Assembly: GCA_002337605.1 (NCBI GenBank)
Contig: DDGL01000007.1
Coordinates: forward strand, 62,001-126,000
Source: Flavobacteriaceae bacterium UBA1903
GTDB taxonomy: Bacteria; Bacteroidota; Bacteroidia; Flavobacteriales; Flavobacteriaceae
DNA length: 64,000 bases
Direction: 5' to 3'
This document shows positions 42,586-50,263 of this stretch, in pieces. Position 1 is the stretch's first letter; each line of letters starts with the position of its first letter. The notes below the pieces were generated by a model. The model worked only from the letters and a program-made list of their open reading frames with translations, did not search any database and was not told the DNA's origin. Position numbers and translations under genes: made by a program.

Positions 42586-44671
42586 AAAAATTGACGATAC
42601 AATTCTGGTAGAAAATAGTTATCACAATCGCGAACTGAGTTGGCTTAAGTTTAATGCGCGCGTGTTGCAAGAAGCTGAAGACGAAACAACTCCTTTAATT
42701 GAGAGACTTCGGTTTTTGGGTATTTTTTCCAATAACTTAGATGAGTTCTTTAAGGTACGATACGCCACAGTAAAGCGTATTGCTGAAGCCGGTAAAGGGG
42801 GACGTAGTTTTTTAGGTGGGATTACTGCAAAAGATCTACTGGAAGAAATCACCCAAACGGTGATCAACCAGCAGAAAACCAGTCTTCGCATCTTAAGCGA
42901 TATCGAGAACAAGTTACAGGGCGAAAACATCTTTATGGTCGATGAGACTGAAGTAACAGAGGCTCAGAGTGCATTTATTTCAGAATATTTCATTAGAAAA
43001 GTAAGTCCGGCACTGGTAACTATTATGATTGGTGAGCTGGAACAATTTCCTACCCTAAAAGATAGTGCTGCGTATCTGGCGGTAAAAATGAAAATGAGTA
43101 AAGAGGATGAAACCTTTAAGAGTAAATTTAATTATGCGCTCATAGAAATCCCCCGCTCCATAGACCGCTTTGTTGTGCTGCCTAACGATGGTGAAAAGCA
43201 GTTTATTATCATTCTGGACGACCTGATCAGGTATTGTTTGAATAATATTTTCAGCATTTTTAAGTACGATAGTATTTCGGCACATATGATTAAGATCACG
43301 CGAGATGCAGAACTGGATTTAGACAGTGATTTAAGCCGAAGTTTTATTGAGAAAATATCTAAAAGTGTTAAGAACAGAAGTGTAGGAGACCCGGTTCGCT
43401 TTGTATACGACAAGCGAATTGATAAAGAAACCCTACGCTATCTAATGGAAAAGATGGGAGTGGACGATACCGATAGTATCATTCCAGGAGGCCGCTACCA
43501 TAACCGCCGCGACTACATGGACTTTCCAAGGTTAGGCAGAACAGACCTTCAATATAAAAAAATAGAACCATTGCCTATAAAGGGCCTGAGTCTACAGGGA
43601 AGTTTGTTTCATAAAATTGCTGAAAAGGATTACCTTTTATATGCACCCTATCAAACCTTTTCTTATGTCGTTAAATTTTTAAGAGAAGCAGCACTAGACC
43701 CAAAAGTAAAATCCTTAAAGATCACTATTTACCGATTGGCAGAAGTATCGCATATTGCCAGTTCTCTTATCAATGCAGTTAAAAACGGAAAGGAAGTCAC
43801 AGTACAAATTGAGTTACAAGCCCGTTTTGATGAAGCTGCCAATATTAAATACGCCGAACAAATGCAAAGTGAAGGCGTACGGTTAATATTTGGTGTTGCC
43901 GGATTAAAAGTACATTGTAAAGCCTGTTTGGTTGAGCGCATTGAAGGGGATAAATTAAAACGCTACGCCTTTGTTTCTACAGGGAACTTCAATGAGTCTA
44001 CAGCTCGTATTTACACAGATTATACCCTTTTTACAGCCAACCAGAAGATCTGTAAAGAAATAAATAAGGTATTCGATTTTTTTGAGGTAAACTATAAGAT
44101 CAAAAAGTACAGGCATCTTATTGTATCTCCTCATTATACCCGAAATACTATTTACAATCTTATTGAATCTGAAATTGAAAATCATCGCTTAGGACTGCCA
44201 AGTGGAATAAAATTAAAACTGAACAGCCTCTCCGACTTTAAGATGATTGATAAGCTTTACGAAGCAAGTAGGGCAGGAGTTAAAATACAAATGATCATTA
44301 GAGGGATTTGCTGCCTTATTCCAGGGGTGAAAGGTATGAGCGAAAACATCGAGGTGATTAGTATTATCGATAAATTTCTAGAACATCCAAGATTGTATAT
44401 TTTTGAAAATGGCGGCGAACAAAAAATGTATATTTCGTCTGCAGATTTTATGGGAAGAAATCTTGACAATAGAGTTGAAATTTCCTGCCCTATTTATGAT
44501 GAGGACATCAAAGCTGAAATTAATGACACCTTCTCTATCTGTTGGAACGACAATGTAAAAGCACGTGTCATTTCAAAAAAACAGGATAATGCCTATCGAA
44601 AAAATAAAAAAGAGAAAATACGCTCGCAGTTCAAAACCTACGAGTATTACCAACAAAAATTGAAAGAATAG
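42578..44671 (+). CDS. ppk1: Polyphosphate kinase 1
   Basis: The product has 697 residues, the normal PPK1 size. The N-terminal domain (NRELSWLKFNARVLQEAED), the tunnel domain and the two PLD-like domains are complete: QARFDEAANI, the autophosphorylated His in LKVHCKACLVER, STGNFNESTARIYTD and the C-terminal DNRVEISCPIYD. It makes polyphosphate from ATP reversibly. sixA overlaps its start and ppx begins 2 bases after its stop, so all three are one operon. Confidence 0.97.
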   Translation: MTEKIDDTILVENSYHNRELSWLKFNARVLQEAEDETTPLIERLRFLGIFSNNLDEFFKVRYATVKRIAEAGKGGRSFLGGITAKDLLEEITQTVINQQKTSLRILSDIENKLQGENIFMVDETEVTEAQSAFISEYFIRKVSPALVTIMIGELEQFPTLKDSAAYLAVKMKMSKEDETFKSKFNYALIEIPRSIDRFVVLPNDGEKQFIIILDDLIRYCLNNIFSIFKYDSISAHMIKITRDAELDLDSDLSRSFIEKISKSVKNRSVGDPVRFVYDKRIDKETLRYLMEKMGVDDTDSIIPGGRYHNRRDYMDFPRLGRTDLQYKKIEPLPIKGLSLQGSLFHKIAEKDYLLYAPYQTFSYVVKFLREAALDPKVKSLKITIYRLAEVSHIASSLINAVKNGKEVTVQIELQARFDEAANIKYAEQMQSEGVRLIFGVAGLKVHCKACLVERIEGDKLKRYAFVSTGNFNESTARIYTDYTLFTANQKICKEINKVFDFFEVNYKIKKYRHLIVSPHYTRNTIYNLIESEIENHRLGLPSGIKLKLNSLSDFKMIDKLYEASRAGVKIQMIIRGICCLIPGVKGMSENIEVISIIDKFLEHPRLYIFENGGEQKMYISSADFMGRNLDNRVEISCPIYDEDIKAEINDTFSICWNDNVKARVISKKQDNAYRKNKKEKIRSQFKTYEYYQQKLKE

Positions 44672-44672
44672 T

Positions 44673-45584
44673 TTGCTGAAGATAAATAAATATGCTGCGA
44701 TCGATATTGGCTCCAACGCCATACGCTTGCTTATAGCCACAGTTATTGAAAAAGAAGGTGTAGAGCCGTTGTTTAAAAAAACGTCGCTGGTTCGGGTGCC
44801 TATCCGATTAGGGGCCGATGTGTTTTTAGAGGAAAAAATTTCAGAAAAAAACAGCAACCGTATGGTGGAAGCTATGCAGGCATTTAGCTTACTAATGAAA
44901 AATCACAATGTAGTAGAATATAGAGCCTGCGCGACATCTGCAATGAGAGAAGCCAGAAATGGTAAAGAAATAGCCGATACAATTAAAGCCGAAACAGGAG
45001 TTAAAATACATATTATTGACGGTACCGATGAAGCCGCTATTATTGCGTCTACCGACTTAAAAGACCTTATTGAAGATAATAAAGTGTTTCTGTATGTAGA
45101 CGTAGGGGGTGGGAGTACAGAATTTACCGTTTACGCGAACGGAAAGAGTGTGACCAGCCGTTCCTTTAAATTGGGGACCGTACGTATTTTAAACGATATG
45201 GTACGGGAATCTATGTGGGACGAGGTACGTGATTGGGTACGGGAAAGTACGAAGGAGTATGAAAAGATAAACGTAATTGGCTCTGGTGGAAATATAAACA
45301 GCATTTTTAAATTCAGCGGAAAAAAACTAGGCAAGCCATTGAGTTATTTTTTTATGACCAATTACTACGAAAAGGTAAAGGAGATGACCTACCACGAGCG
45401 TATTTTTGAAATGCAAATGAACCCAGACCGTGCCGATGTGATTGTTCCAGCTACCCGAATATATCTTTCTGCTATGAAATGGTGTAAAGCAAAAAATATC
45501 TTCGTCCCTAAGATTGGTCTTGCCGACGGGATTGTAAAAAGCCTTTATAATGAACGGGTGGCTAAGGAGTTAGAGGTTAGATAG
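44673..45584 (+). CDS. ppx: Exopolyphosphatase / Ppx-GppA phosphatase
   Basis: The product has 303 residues, starting at a TTG two bases after the ppk1 stop; no ATG fits before the AAIDIGSNAIRLLI phosphate-binding motif. VGGGSTEF (second ATPase-like motif) and GSGGNINSIFK are clear. It is the short two-domain form. It hydrolyses polyphosphate or pppGpp. TTG start and tight linkage suggest translation is coupled to ppk1 and kept low. Confidence 0.92.
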   Translation: MLKINKYAAIDIGSNAIRLLIATVIEKEGVEPLFKKTSLVRVPIRLGADVFLEEKISEKNSNRMVEAMQAFSLLMKNHNVVEYRACATSAMREARNGKEIADTIKAETGVKIHIIDGTDEAAIIASTDLKDLIEDNKVFLYVDVGGGSTEFTVYANGKSVTSRSFKLGTVRILNDMVRESMWDEVRDWVRESTKEYEKINVIGSGGNINSIFKFSGKKLGKPLSYFFMTNYYEKVKEMTYHERIFEMQMNPDRADVIVPATRIYLSAMKWCKAKNIFVPKIGLADGIVKSLYNERVAKELEVR

Positions 45585-45629
45585 GTTTTATCCTTTTTAA
45601 AACTTCATACAAAATTGATATTTTGATTA

Positions 45630-45956
45630 ATGAACTGGATATATTTAATTGTTGCGGGTCTTTTTGAAGTGGCTTTTGCCGCCTGCCTGGGAAAAGCGAA
45701 AGAAGCTACCGGAACTGAAGCCACTTTTTGGTATATAGGGTTTTTAATTTCATTAGCTATAAGTATGTTGTTGCTTATAAAAGCAACTCAGGAGGTACCA
45801 ATTGGCACAGCGTATGCTGTCTGGACTGGGATAGGGGCTGTAGGAACCGTACTTTTGGGAATACTTGTGTTCAAAGAGCCTGCTACCTTTTGGCGTCTGT
45901 TTTTTATAACTACATTAATTGTTTCTATAGTAGGTTTAAAAGTTGTTTCAAACTAA
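45630..45956 (+). CDS. SMR-family exporter, SugE/Gdx-like
   Basis: The product has 108 residues and four transmembrane helices. The essential Glu is in GLFEVAFAACLGKA (Glu13), and the GTAYAVWTGIGAVGTVLLG segment fits the guanidinium-exporter (Gdx/SugE) branch rather than EmrE. It probably exports guanidinium by proton antiport. I see no guanidine riboswitch in the 45 bases upstream. It ends 9 bases from the convergent miaE stop. Confidence 0.9.
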   Translation: MNWIYLIVAGLFEVAFAACLGKAKEATGTEATFWYIGFLISLAISMLLLIKATQEVPIGTAYAVWTGIGAVGTVLLGILVFKEPATFWRLFFITTLIVSIVGLKVVSN

Positions 45957-45965
45957 CTAATAGGC

Positions 45966-46571
45966 TTATCCATGAATACTTTCCTGCTTGCTCAGATCTT
46001 TCATTACCTGTGCTTCAAAATCCAGTAATTCCTGCCATTTTTTATCTACTTCTTTTCGCTCACCATACTGTCTGGCAAAACCTAAAAACATAGTGTAGTG
46101 GTTGGCTTCACTTTCCATTAAGTTACGGTAAAACTTGGCGAGCGTTTTATCTTCCAGTTGTTCGCTTAATAATCTAAAACGTTCGCAACTACGGGCTTCA
46201 ATTAAGGCTGCATACAACAAGCGATGTACCAGTTGTGTGGTACGACTACCACCTTTTGGAAAGAATTTTGTAACGGCTAGTACATACAAGTCCTTACGAT
46301 CGCGCCCCATTACCCAGCCACGTTCTAGTATTTTATCGTGCACCATTTTAAAATGGCTTATTTCCTCTTTCACTAGTAATACCATTTCCTGTACCAGCTC
46401 TGTATATTCAGGAAAGGAAACAATTAAAGAAATAGCGGTAGAAGCAGCTTTTTGTTCACAATAAGCGTGGTCTGTGAGGATCTCCTCAATATTTTTCTCC
46501 ACAATATTCACCCAACGAGGGTCTGTGGGCAATTTTAAACCAAGCATTTTTATGGGATTGTTTTCTTTCAT
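45966..46571 (-). CDS. miaE: tRNA-(ms2io6A37)-hydroxylase MiaE
   Basis: The product has 201 residues, a helical di-iron ferritin-like enzyme. The metal-binding ExxH pairs are visible in AYCEQKAASTA, KEEISHFKMVHDKI, LIEARSCERFRLLSE and MESEANHYTMFL. It hydroxylates the isopentenyl side chain of ms2i6A37 in tRNA using O2. It lies 68 bases downstream of dnaX on the same strand, with a dispersed repeat in between. Confidence 0.93.
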   Translation of the reverse strand: MKENNPIKMLGLKLPTDPRWVNIVEKNIEEILTDHAYCEQKAASTAISLIVSFPEYTELVQEMVLLVKEEISHFKMVHDKILERGWVMGRDRKDLYVLAVTKFFPKGGSRTTQLVHRLLYAALIEARSCERFRLLSEQLEDKTLAKFYRNLMESEANHYTMFLGFARQYGERKEVDKKWQELLDFEAQVMKDLSKQESIHG

Positions 46572-46591
46572 AGTTATTTTAACTGAAATTA

Positions 46592-46606
46592 CCCCTTTTT
46601 AGGGGG
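46592..46606 (-). terminator. Possible short hairpin between dnaX and miaE
   Basis: The sequence can form a CCCC/GGGG stem with a TAAAAA loop on the minus strand. There is no U-run after it, so termination is doubtful; it may only be structure in the dnaX-miaE spacer. Confidence 0.35.
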
Positions 46607-46619
46607 TTGCGTTAAACCG

Positions 46620-46642
46620 CAGACTGAGCATAGTCGAAGTCA
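46620..46642 (-). repeat. Dispersed flavobacterial palindromic repeat (CTTCGACTATGCTCAG type)
   Basis: On the minus strand it reads CTGACTTCGACTATGCTCAG then TCTG, an imperfect palindrome. I recall ACTTCGACTACGCTCAGT as a common intergenic repeat in flavobacterial genomes; that is knowledge by memory, not by search. Here it touches the dnaX stop codon (46640-46642) and can form a hairpin at the mRNA end. Confidence 0.6.
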
Positions 46643-48460
46643 GATCTCCAGATCAAACTCCTGTCGTAGCTTATCCAGTAACGGATTTTTCTCCATCAAT
46701 TTTTCATATTTTTCCTTTGGTGTGTAGGCGTAGCGTTTTACTTCAGCTTCGTTTACTTCAATGGAAAGGTCTATGTTGTAATTGCTTAATTGTTCTCGAA
46801 GAAAACCCAGTAATTTATGTCGGGCACGTTCTACTTCGGTTTTAATAGTATTATTTGGAAATTCAAGGTGCAACAATGTGCCTTCCAGCTTAGGAACCCC
46901 CATCGATAAGTGGGAATGTAGGTTATGATTTCCTTCGTCACTCATCTTTTGATTATATTCATTCCAGGCAGCTAGCATAGCTTCTTCAGTAAAATCTTCG
47001 GTAGGGAGGTTATTTTGATCGGGTAATTTGGAAACCAGTTCTTTCTGCAAATCTTTCTTTTTCCGAATACTTTTAAGGGAAAGTGCCGACACTTTTTCGG
47101 CATTGCGCTCGGCTACTAGTTGCGGCCTGTCTATAACACGCTTTGGCTTTTCTTCAGTTCCGGTTTTTTCAGTATTTTTTTCTACTGAAGGTTCTTTTGA
47201 ATGTTCAGCAGCTGGTTCGTGTGCACCATTTTCACTTGGATTGGTTCTTACTTCTTCTTCAGCAAGGTTTTTGTGTGTTGCTACAGGTTGTGTTTCAATC
47301 TTAGAAACCTCGGGCTTTTCTTTTACCACAGGGGGTACATCATCAAAATGGGAGGGAGGGAGTACAAAGCGTTCGCCGTTTAGGCTAGGCTTTTTTTTTT
47401 CGCCTTTAGCCGTAAGGGAGGCTAATTGCAACAAACATAATTCTACCAGCAAACGCTGATTCCTGCTTGTTTTATAGGTAAGGTCACAATCGTTTGCAAT
47501 GTCAATGCCTTCCATTAAAAATTGTGGGGCCGTTTTTTGAGATTGCTCAAAATACATGGTCTTAACTTGCTCACCTACTTCTAAAAGTGCAATGGTCTCC
47601 TGATTTTTGCACACCAATAAATCTCTGAAATGAGAGGCAAGCCCCATGATAAAATGATGCCCGTCGAATCCTTTGGAAAGAATTTCATTATACGCTAACA
47701 ATACCTGCGGAATGTTATTCTCCAGTAATAAGTCTGTAATGCTGAAATAATAGGTATAATCCAGTACATTCAGATTTTCGGTAACGGCTTCCCGTGTAAG
47801 GGTGTTTCCACTAAAACTAACGACGCGGTCAAAAATTGATAGTGCATCACGTAAGGCTCCATCTGCTTTTTGAGCGATGACGTGTAGGGCATCATCTTCG
47901 GCTTGTACGCCTTCAGCTTTGGCAACTTCAGCCAGATGCCCTTTAATATCCTGAACCGTAATCCGTCTAAAGTCAAAAATCTGACAGCGGGATAAAATGG
48001 TAGGGATTATTTTATGCTTTTCGGTAGTTGCCAGTATAAATATGGCGTGTTTTGGAGGTTCTTCTAAGGTCTTTAAGAAGGCGTTAAAAGCAGCAGAAGA
48101 CAACATATGCACCTCGTCAATAATATATACCTTGTATGTTCCAACCTGCGGTGGGATACGTACCTGATCTATCAGGCTTCTAATATCGTCTACCGAGTTG
48201 TTGGAAGCGGCATCTAACTCAAAAATATTAAAGGCGAAGTCTTCATCCTCTTGTTCAGTACCATCTTGATTAATTTTTTTGGCCAGTATTCTCGCACAGG
48301 TAGTTTTCCCCACCCCACGAGGCCCTGTAAATAAAAGAGCCTGTGCCAAATGGTTATTTTCTATGGCATTTTCAAGCGTATTGGTAATAGCTTGCTGGCC
48401 TACAACGTCTTTAAAAACGGTAGGTCTGTATTTTCTGGCTGATACTATAAAGTGTTCCAT
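46640..48460 (-). CDS. dnaX: DNA polymerase III subunits tau/gamma
   Basis: Started at MEHFIVSARK (48460) the product has 606 residues. The clamp-loader ATPase has Walker A GPRGVGKTT (46-54) and Walker B DEVHML (115-120), the SRC sensor motif LSRCQIF, and domain III ending near residue 350. The Cys4 zinc module of E. coli DnaX is absent: the region after KKINQDG has no cysteines. Residues after about 360 form the tau-specific charged linker and the DnaB/alpha-binding C-terminal part. An A10 run at codons 354-357 is a candidate frameshift or slippage site producing gamma. A start at 48472 adds four residues. Confidence 0.95.
   Translation of the reverse strand: MEHFIVSARKYRPTVFKDVVGQQAITNTLENAIENNHLAQALLFTGPRGVGKTTCARILAKKINQDGTEQEDEDFAFNIFELDAASNNSVDDIRSLIDQVRIPPQVGTYKVYIIDEVHMLSSAAFNAFLKTLEEPPKHAIFILATTEKHKIIPTILSRCQIFDFRRITVQDIKGHLAEVAKAEGVQAEDDALHVIAQKADGALRDALSIFDRVVSFSGNTLTREAVTENLNVLDYTYYFSITDLLLENNIPQVLLAYNEILSKGFDGHHFIMGLASHFRDLLVCKNQETIALLEVGEQVKTMYFEQSQKTAPQFLMEGIDIANDCDLTYKTSRNQRLLVELCLLQLASLTAKGEKKKPSLNGERFVLPPSHFDDVPPVVKEKPEVSKIETQPVATHKNLAEEEVRTNPSENGAHEPAAEHSKEPSVEKNTEKTGTEEKPKRVIDRPQLVAERNAEKVSALSLKSIRKKKDLQKELVSKLPDQNNLPTEDFTEEAMLAAWNEYNQKMSDEGNHNLHSHLSMGVPKLEGTLLHLEFPNNTIKTEVERARHKLLGFLREQLSNYNIDLSIEVNEAEVKRYAYTPKEKYEKLMEKNPLLDKLRQEFDLEI
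47385..47400 (-). promoter_or_regulatory. Slippery A10 run with -1-frame stop in dnaX
   Basis: On the minus strand the zero-frame codons are GAA AAA AAA AAG CCT AGC, containing the classical A AAA AAG heptamer in the correct phase. A -1 ribosomal slip, or insertion of one A by RNA polymerase, gives GCC followed by TAG (47385-47387). The shortened product would have 358 residues and end just after domain III, matching a gamma subunit. Confidence 0.7.
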
Positions 48461-48541
48461 AGAAGGTAACAAATATAACTATGCGGGTTAACTTTCAGAA
48501 AAATACGGCTGCGCTTTTTACGGTATTTATTAACATTGACT

Positions 48542-48549
48542 TACTTTTG
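48542..48549 (+). promoter_or_regulatory. -7 promoter box TACTTTTG of rnpB
   Basis: An exact TAnnTTTG match ends 5 bases before the expected 5' end of RNase P RNA. No TTG is found 17-23 bases upstream. Confidence 0.6.
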
Positions 48550-48553
48550 CAGC

Positions 48554-48860
48554 AGCAGGCCGCCTTATCGCTTCAAGCTAGTCTTGAGGAGGAAAGTCCG
48601 GGCACCATAGGGAAGCATAGCGGCTAACGGCCGTCGTCCCGATAGCTATCGGGATAGGACAAGTGCAGCAGAAAGAATGTACAGGTAATGCTGTAGTGAA
48701 ACCAGGTAAACTCTATGCGGTGAAATGCCACGTATACCAGCGCTAAGGGTTCCCGCCCGTGCTGGAGGGTAGGCAGATAGAATGTTGTAGTAATGCAACA
48801 TCCAGATAAATGATAAGGATTTGCTTTATGCAGATACAGAACCCGGCTTATAGGCCTGCT
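48554..48860 (+). ncRNA. rnpB: RNase P RNA (bacterial type A)
   Basis: About 307 nt. The P4-forming conserved segment GAGGAAAGTCCGGGC lies near 48589-48603 and its partner ACAGAACCCGGCTTA near the 3' end (48837-48851). P1 is GCAGGCC (48555-48561) pairing with GGCCTGC (48853-48859), followed by T7 as an intrinsic terminator. A perfect GC-rich palindrome (TCCCGATAGCTATCGGGA, about 48636-48653) caps one helix. It is the catalytic subunit that removes 5' leaders from tRNA precursors. Confidence 0.95.
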
Positions 48861-49240
48861 TTTTTTAAATAATCTTCTAAAAATTCTGAAGCCCATAATT
48901 TTGCTTCCTCTAAGGTGTCAAAAACCTCAAAAACACCCGTATAAAACTGTCGTTCGAACTCGACAACTTCTTTAGATCTTTGTTTAGGCGCTACTACTAA
49001 AATCGCAATAAGGTTAGGATGCTTTTTGGTGCTTAACAAATTTGGGTCTAATGTATAATCATTTATACGGTTGGCAATGGAAACAAAGGGTTTATCGTTG
49101 TAGTATATTGAAAAAACTTCAAAAATTTGATCGAGTTTTGTAGCATCGAGCGACACACCTTCAGCTATCGTAGAAATAGCAAAGTGTTCATGAATCTGGA
49201 TTGTTGTGAACCCTAAATCTATTGTTTTTGAAGCAACCAT
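48848..49240 (-). CDS. STAS/SpoIIAA-like small protein, paralogue C
   Basis: The product has 130 residues, soluble. Signature blocks shared with the other three copies: IQIHEHFAISTIAEGVSLDA, FVSIANRINDYTLDPNLL, ILVVAP and FDTLEEAKLWASEFL. The last four codons and stop lie inside the 3' arm of rnpB, whose terminator A/T tract encodes YLKKAGL. It is closest to paralogue D, 43 bases upstream. Function unknown. Confidence 0.75.
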   Translation of the reverse strand: MVASKTIDLGFTTIQIHEHFAISTIAEGVSLDATKLDQIFEVFSIYYNDKPFVSIANRINDYTLDPNLLSTKKHPNLIAILVVAPKQRSKEVVEFERQFYTGVFEVFDTLEEAKLWASEFLEDYLKKAGL

Positions 49241-49283
49241 TTTAAGTAGCTCAAGATACTATAATTTAAGACAACTAAAAACT

Positions 49284-49661
49284 TTAGAGTAAATCCTCTA
49301 TCCAGTTTTTACAGGCTTCAAACGTGGAAAATGCTTCCAGTGGTTTTCGGAAAAAAGGCTTCGTGAAATTTGCCGTTTTATAGTTTGCTTCAGAATAACA
49401 AAGCACTGCCATACCTACCATATTCTCTATTGCATTTGAGTTTGTATAACAAACAGGGTTTACTGTATAATCATTTTGTCTGTCAGCAATAAAACCAAAG
49501 GGTCTGTCAGCAAAATAAATGGTAAAAATATCTTGCAACTGATCTAATTGTGGGGCGTCAAAAAGTACTCCTTCTTTAATGGTAGAAACTATGAAATGCT
49601 CATAAATTTTTAGGGTAGTGAAGTTTAAAGTAATGGTCTTGTGAGGAGATTTTGTATTCAT
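49284..49661 (-). CDS. STAS/SpoIIAA-like small protein, paralogue D
   Basis: The product has 125 residues. The blocks LKIYEHFIVSTIKEGVLFDAPQLDQL, FGFIADRQNDYTVNPV and FSTFEACKNWIEDLL align with paralogue C at over half of positions in places. It contains a GMAVLCYSE strand in the position of the hydrophobic strand of the family. It and C probably form a two-gene transcript. Function unknown. Confidence 0.75.
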   Translation of the reverse strand: MNTKSPHKTITLNFTTLKIYEHFIVSTIKEGVLFDAPQLDQLQDIFTIYFADRPFGFIADRQNDYTVNPVCYTNSNAIENMVGMAVLCYSEANYKTANFTKPFFRKPLEAFSTFEACKNWIEDLL

Positions 49662-49729
49662 TTAAGACAACAGATATTTTATTGAGTGACGTACCTTTTT
49701 AGTTTAAGCACTTCGGGATTCATATACAT

Positions 49730-50263
49730 CTAAGCAAAAAAACTAAACACCGAACCTCCATATTTTCTAGCTTCTTGAAAATGAGCAACTTCACTTAAAT
49801 CAAGATGTTTGGTGTGCTCAATGATAAGAATTCCGTCAGGTTTCAACAAATTATTCTGAAAAATATTACCTGCCAGATCTGCTAATGTCTGAAGCTCAAA
49901 ATTATAGGGAGGATCTGCAAAAATAACGTCAAATGCCGGATGCGAAAGTTGAATATATTTAAAAACGTCACTTTTAATACCTGTGATTGGAAATGTCAAT
50001 TCCTCTGCAATTTGCTGTATGTACTTTACGCACCCATAATGCGCATCTACACTTGTGATATCTTCACATCCTCTTGAAGCAAATTCAAAACTAATATTAC
50101 CAGTACCTGCAAAAAGGTCTAAAAAACGAACTTCAGGAAAGTATAATTGGTTGTTTAGGATATTAAAAAGTGCTTCTTTGGCAAAATCTGTTGTGGGACG
50201 TACCGGCAAATTTTTGGGAGCCGTAAGTCGCTTGCCTTTATAGGTACCTGATATAATTCGCAT
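49730..50263 (-). CDS. rsmD: 16S rRNA (guanine(966)-N2)-methyltransferase RsmD
   Basis: The product has 177 residues, usual length. The RNA-binding start MRIISGTYKGKRLTAP, the SAM motif FLDLFAGTGNISFEFASRG and the catalytic ADPPYNF are all present. It methylates G966 of 16S rRNA. Its ATG directly abuts the stop of the DUF3822 gene, so the two are co-translated. Confidence 0.95.
   Translation of the reverse strand: MRIISGTYKGKRLTAPKNLPVRPTTDFAKEALFNILNNQLYFPEVRFLDLFAGTGNISFEFASRGCEDITSVDAHYGCVKYIQQIAEELTFPITGIKSDVFKYIQLSHPAFDVIFADPPYNFELQTLADLAGNIFQNNLLKPDGILIIEHTKHLDLSEVAHFQEARKYGGSVFSFFA

Noticed and set aside
45585..45629. Guanidine riboswitch before the SugE/Gdx-like exporter
   Set aside because: The gap is only 45 bases and has no conserved riboswitch core that I can recognise.
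47028..47459. 143-residue plus-strand frame opposite dnaX
   Set aside because: It is Ser/Phe-rich and is the complement of the charged tau linker. No start signal or family match is visible.
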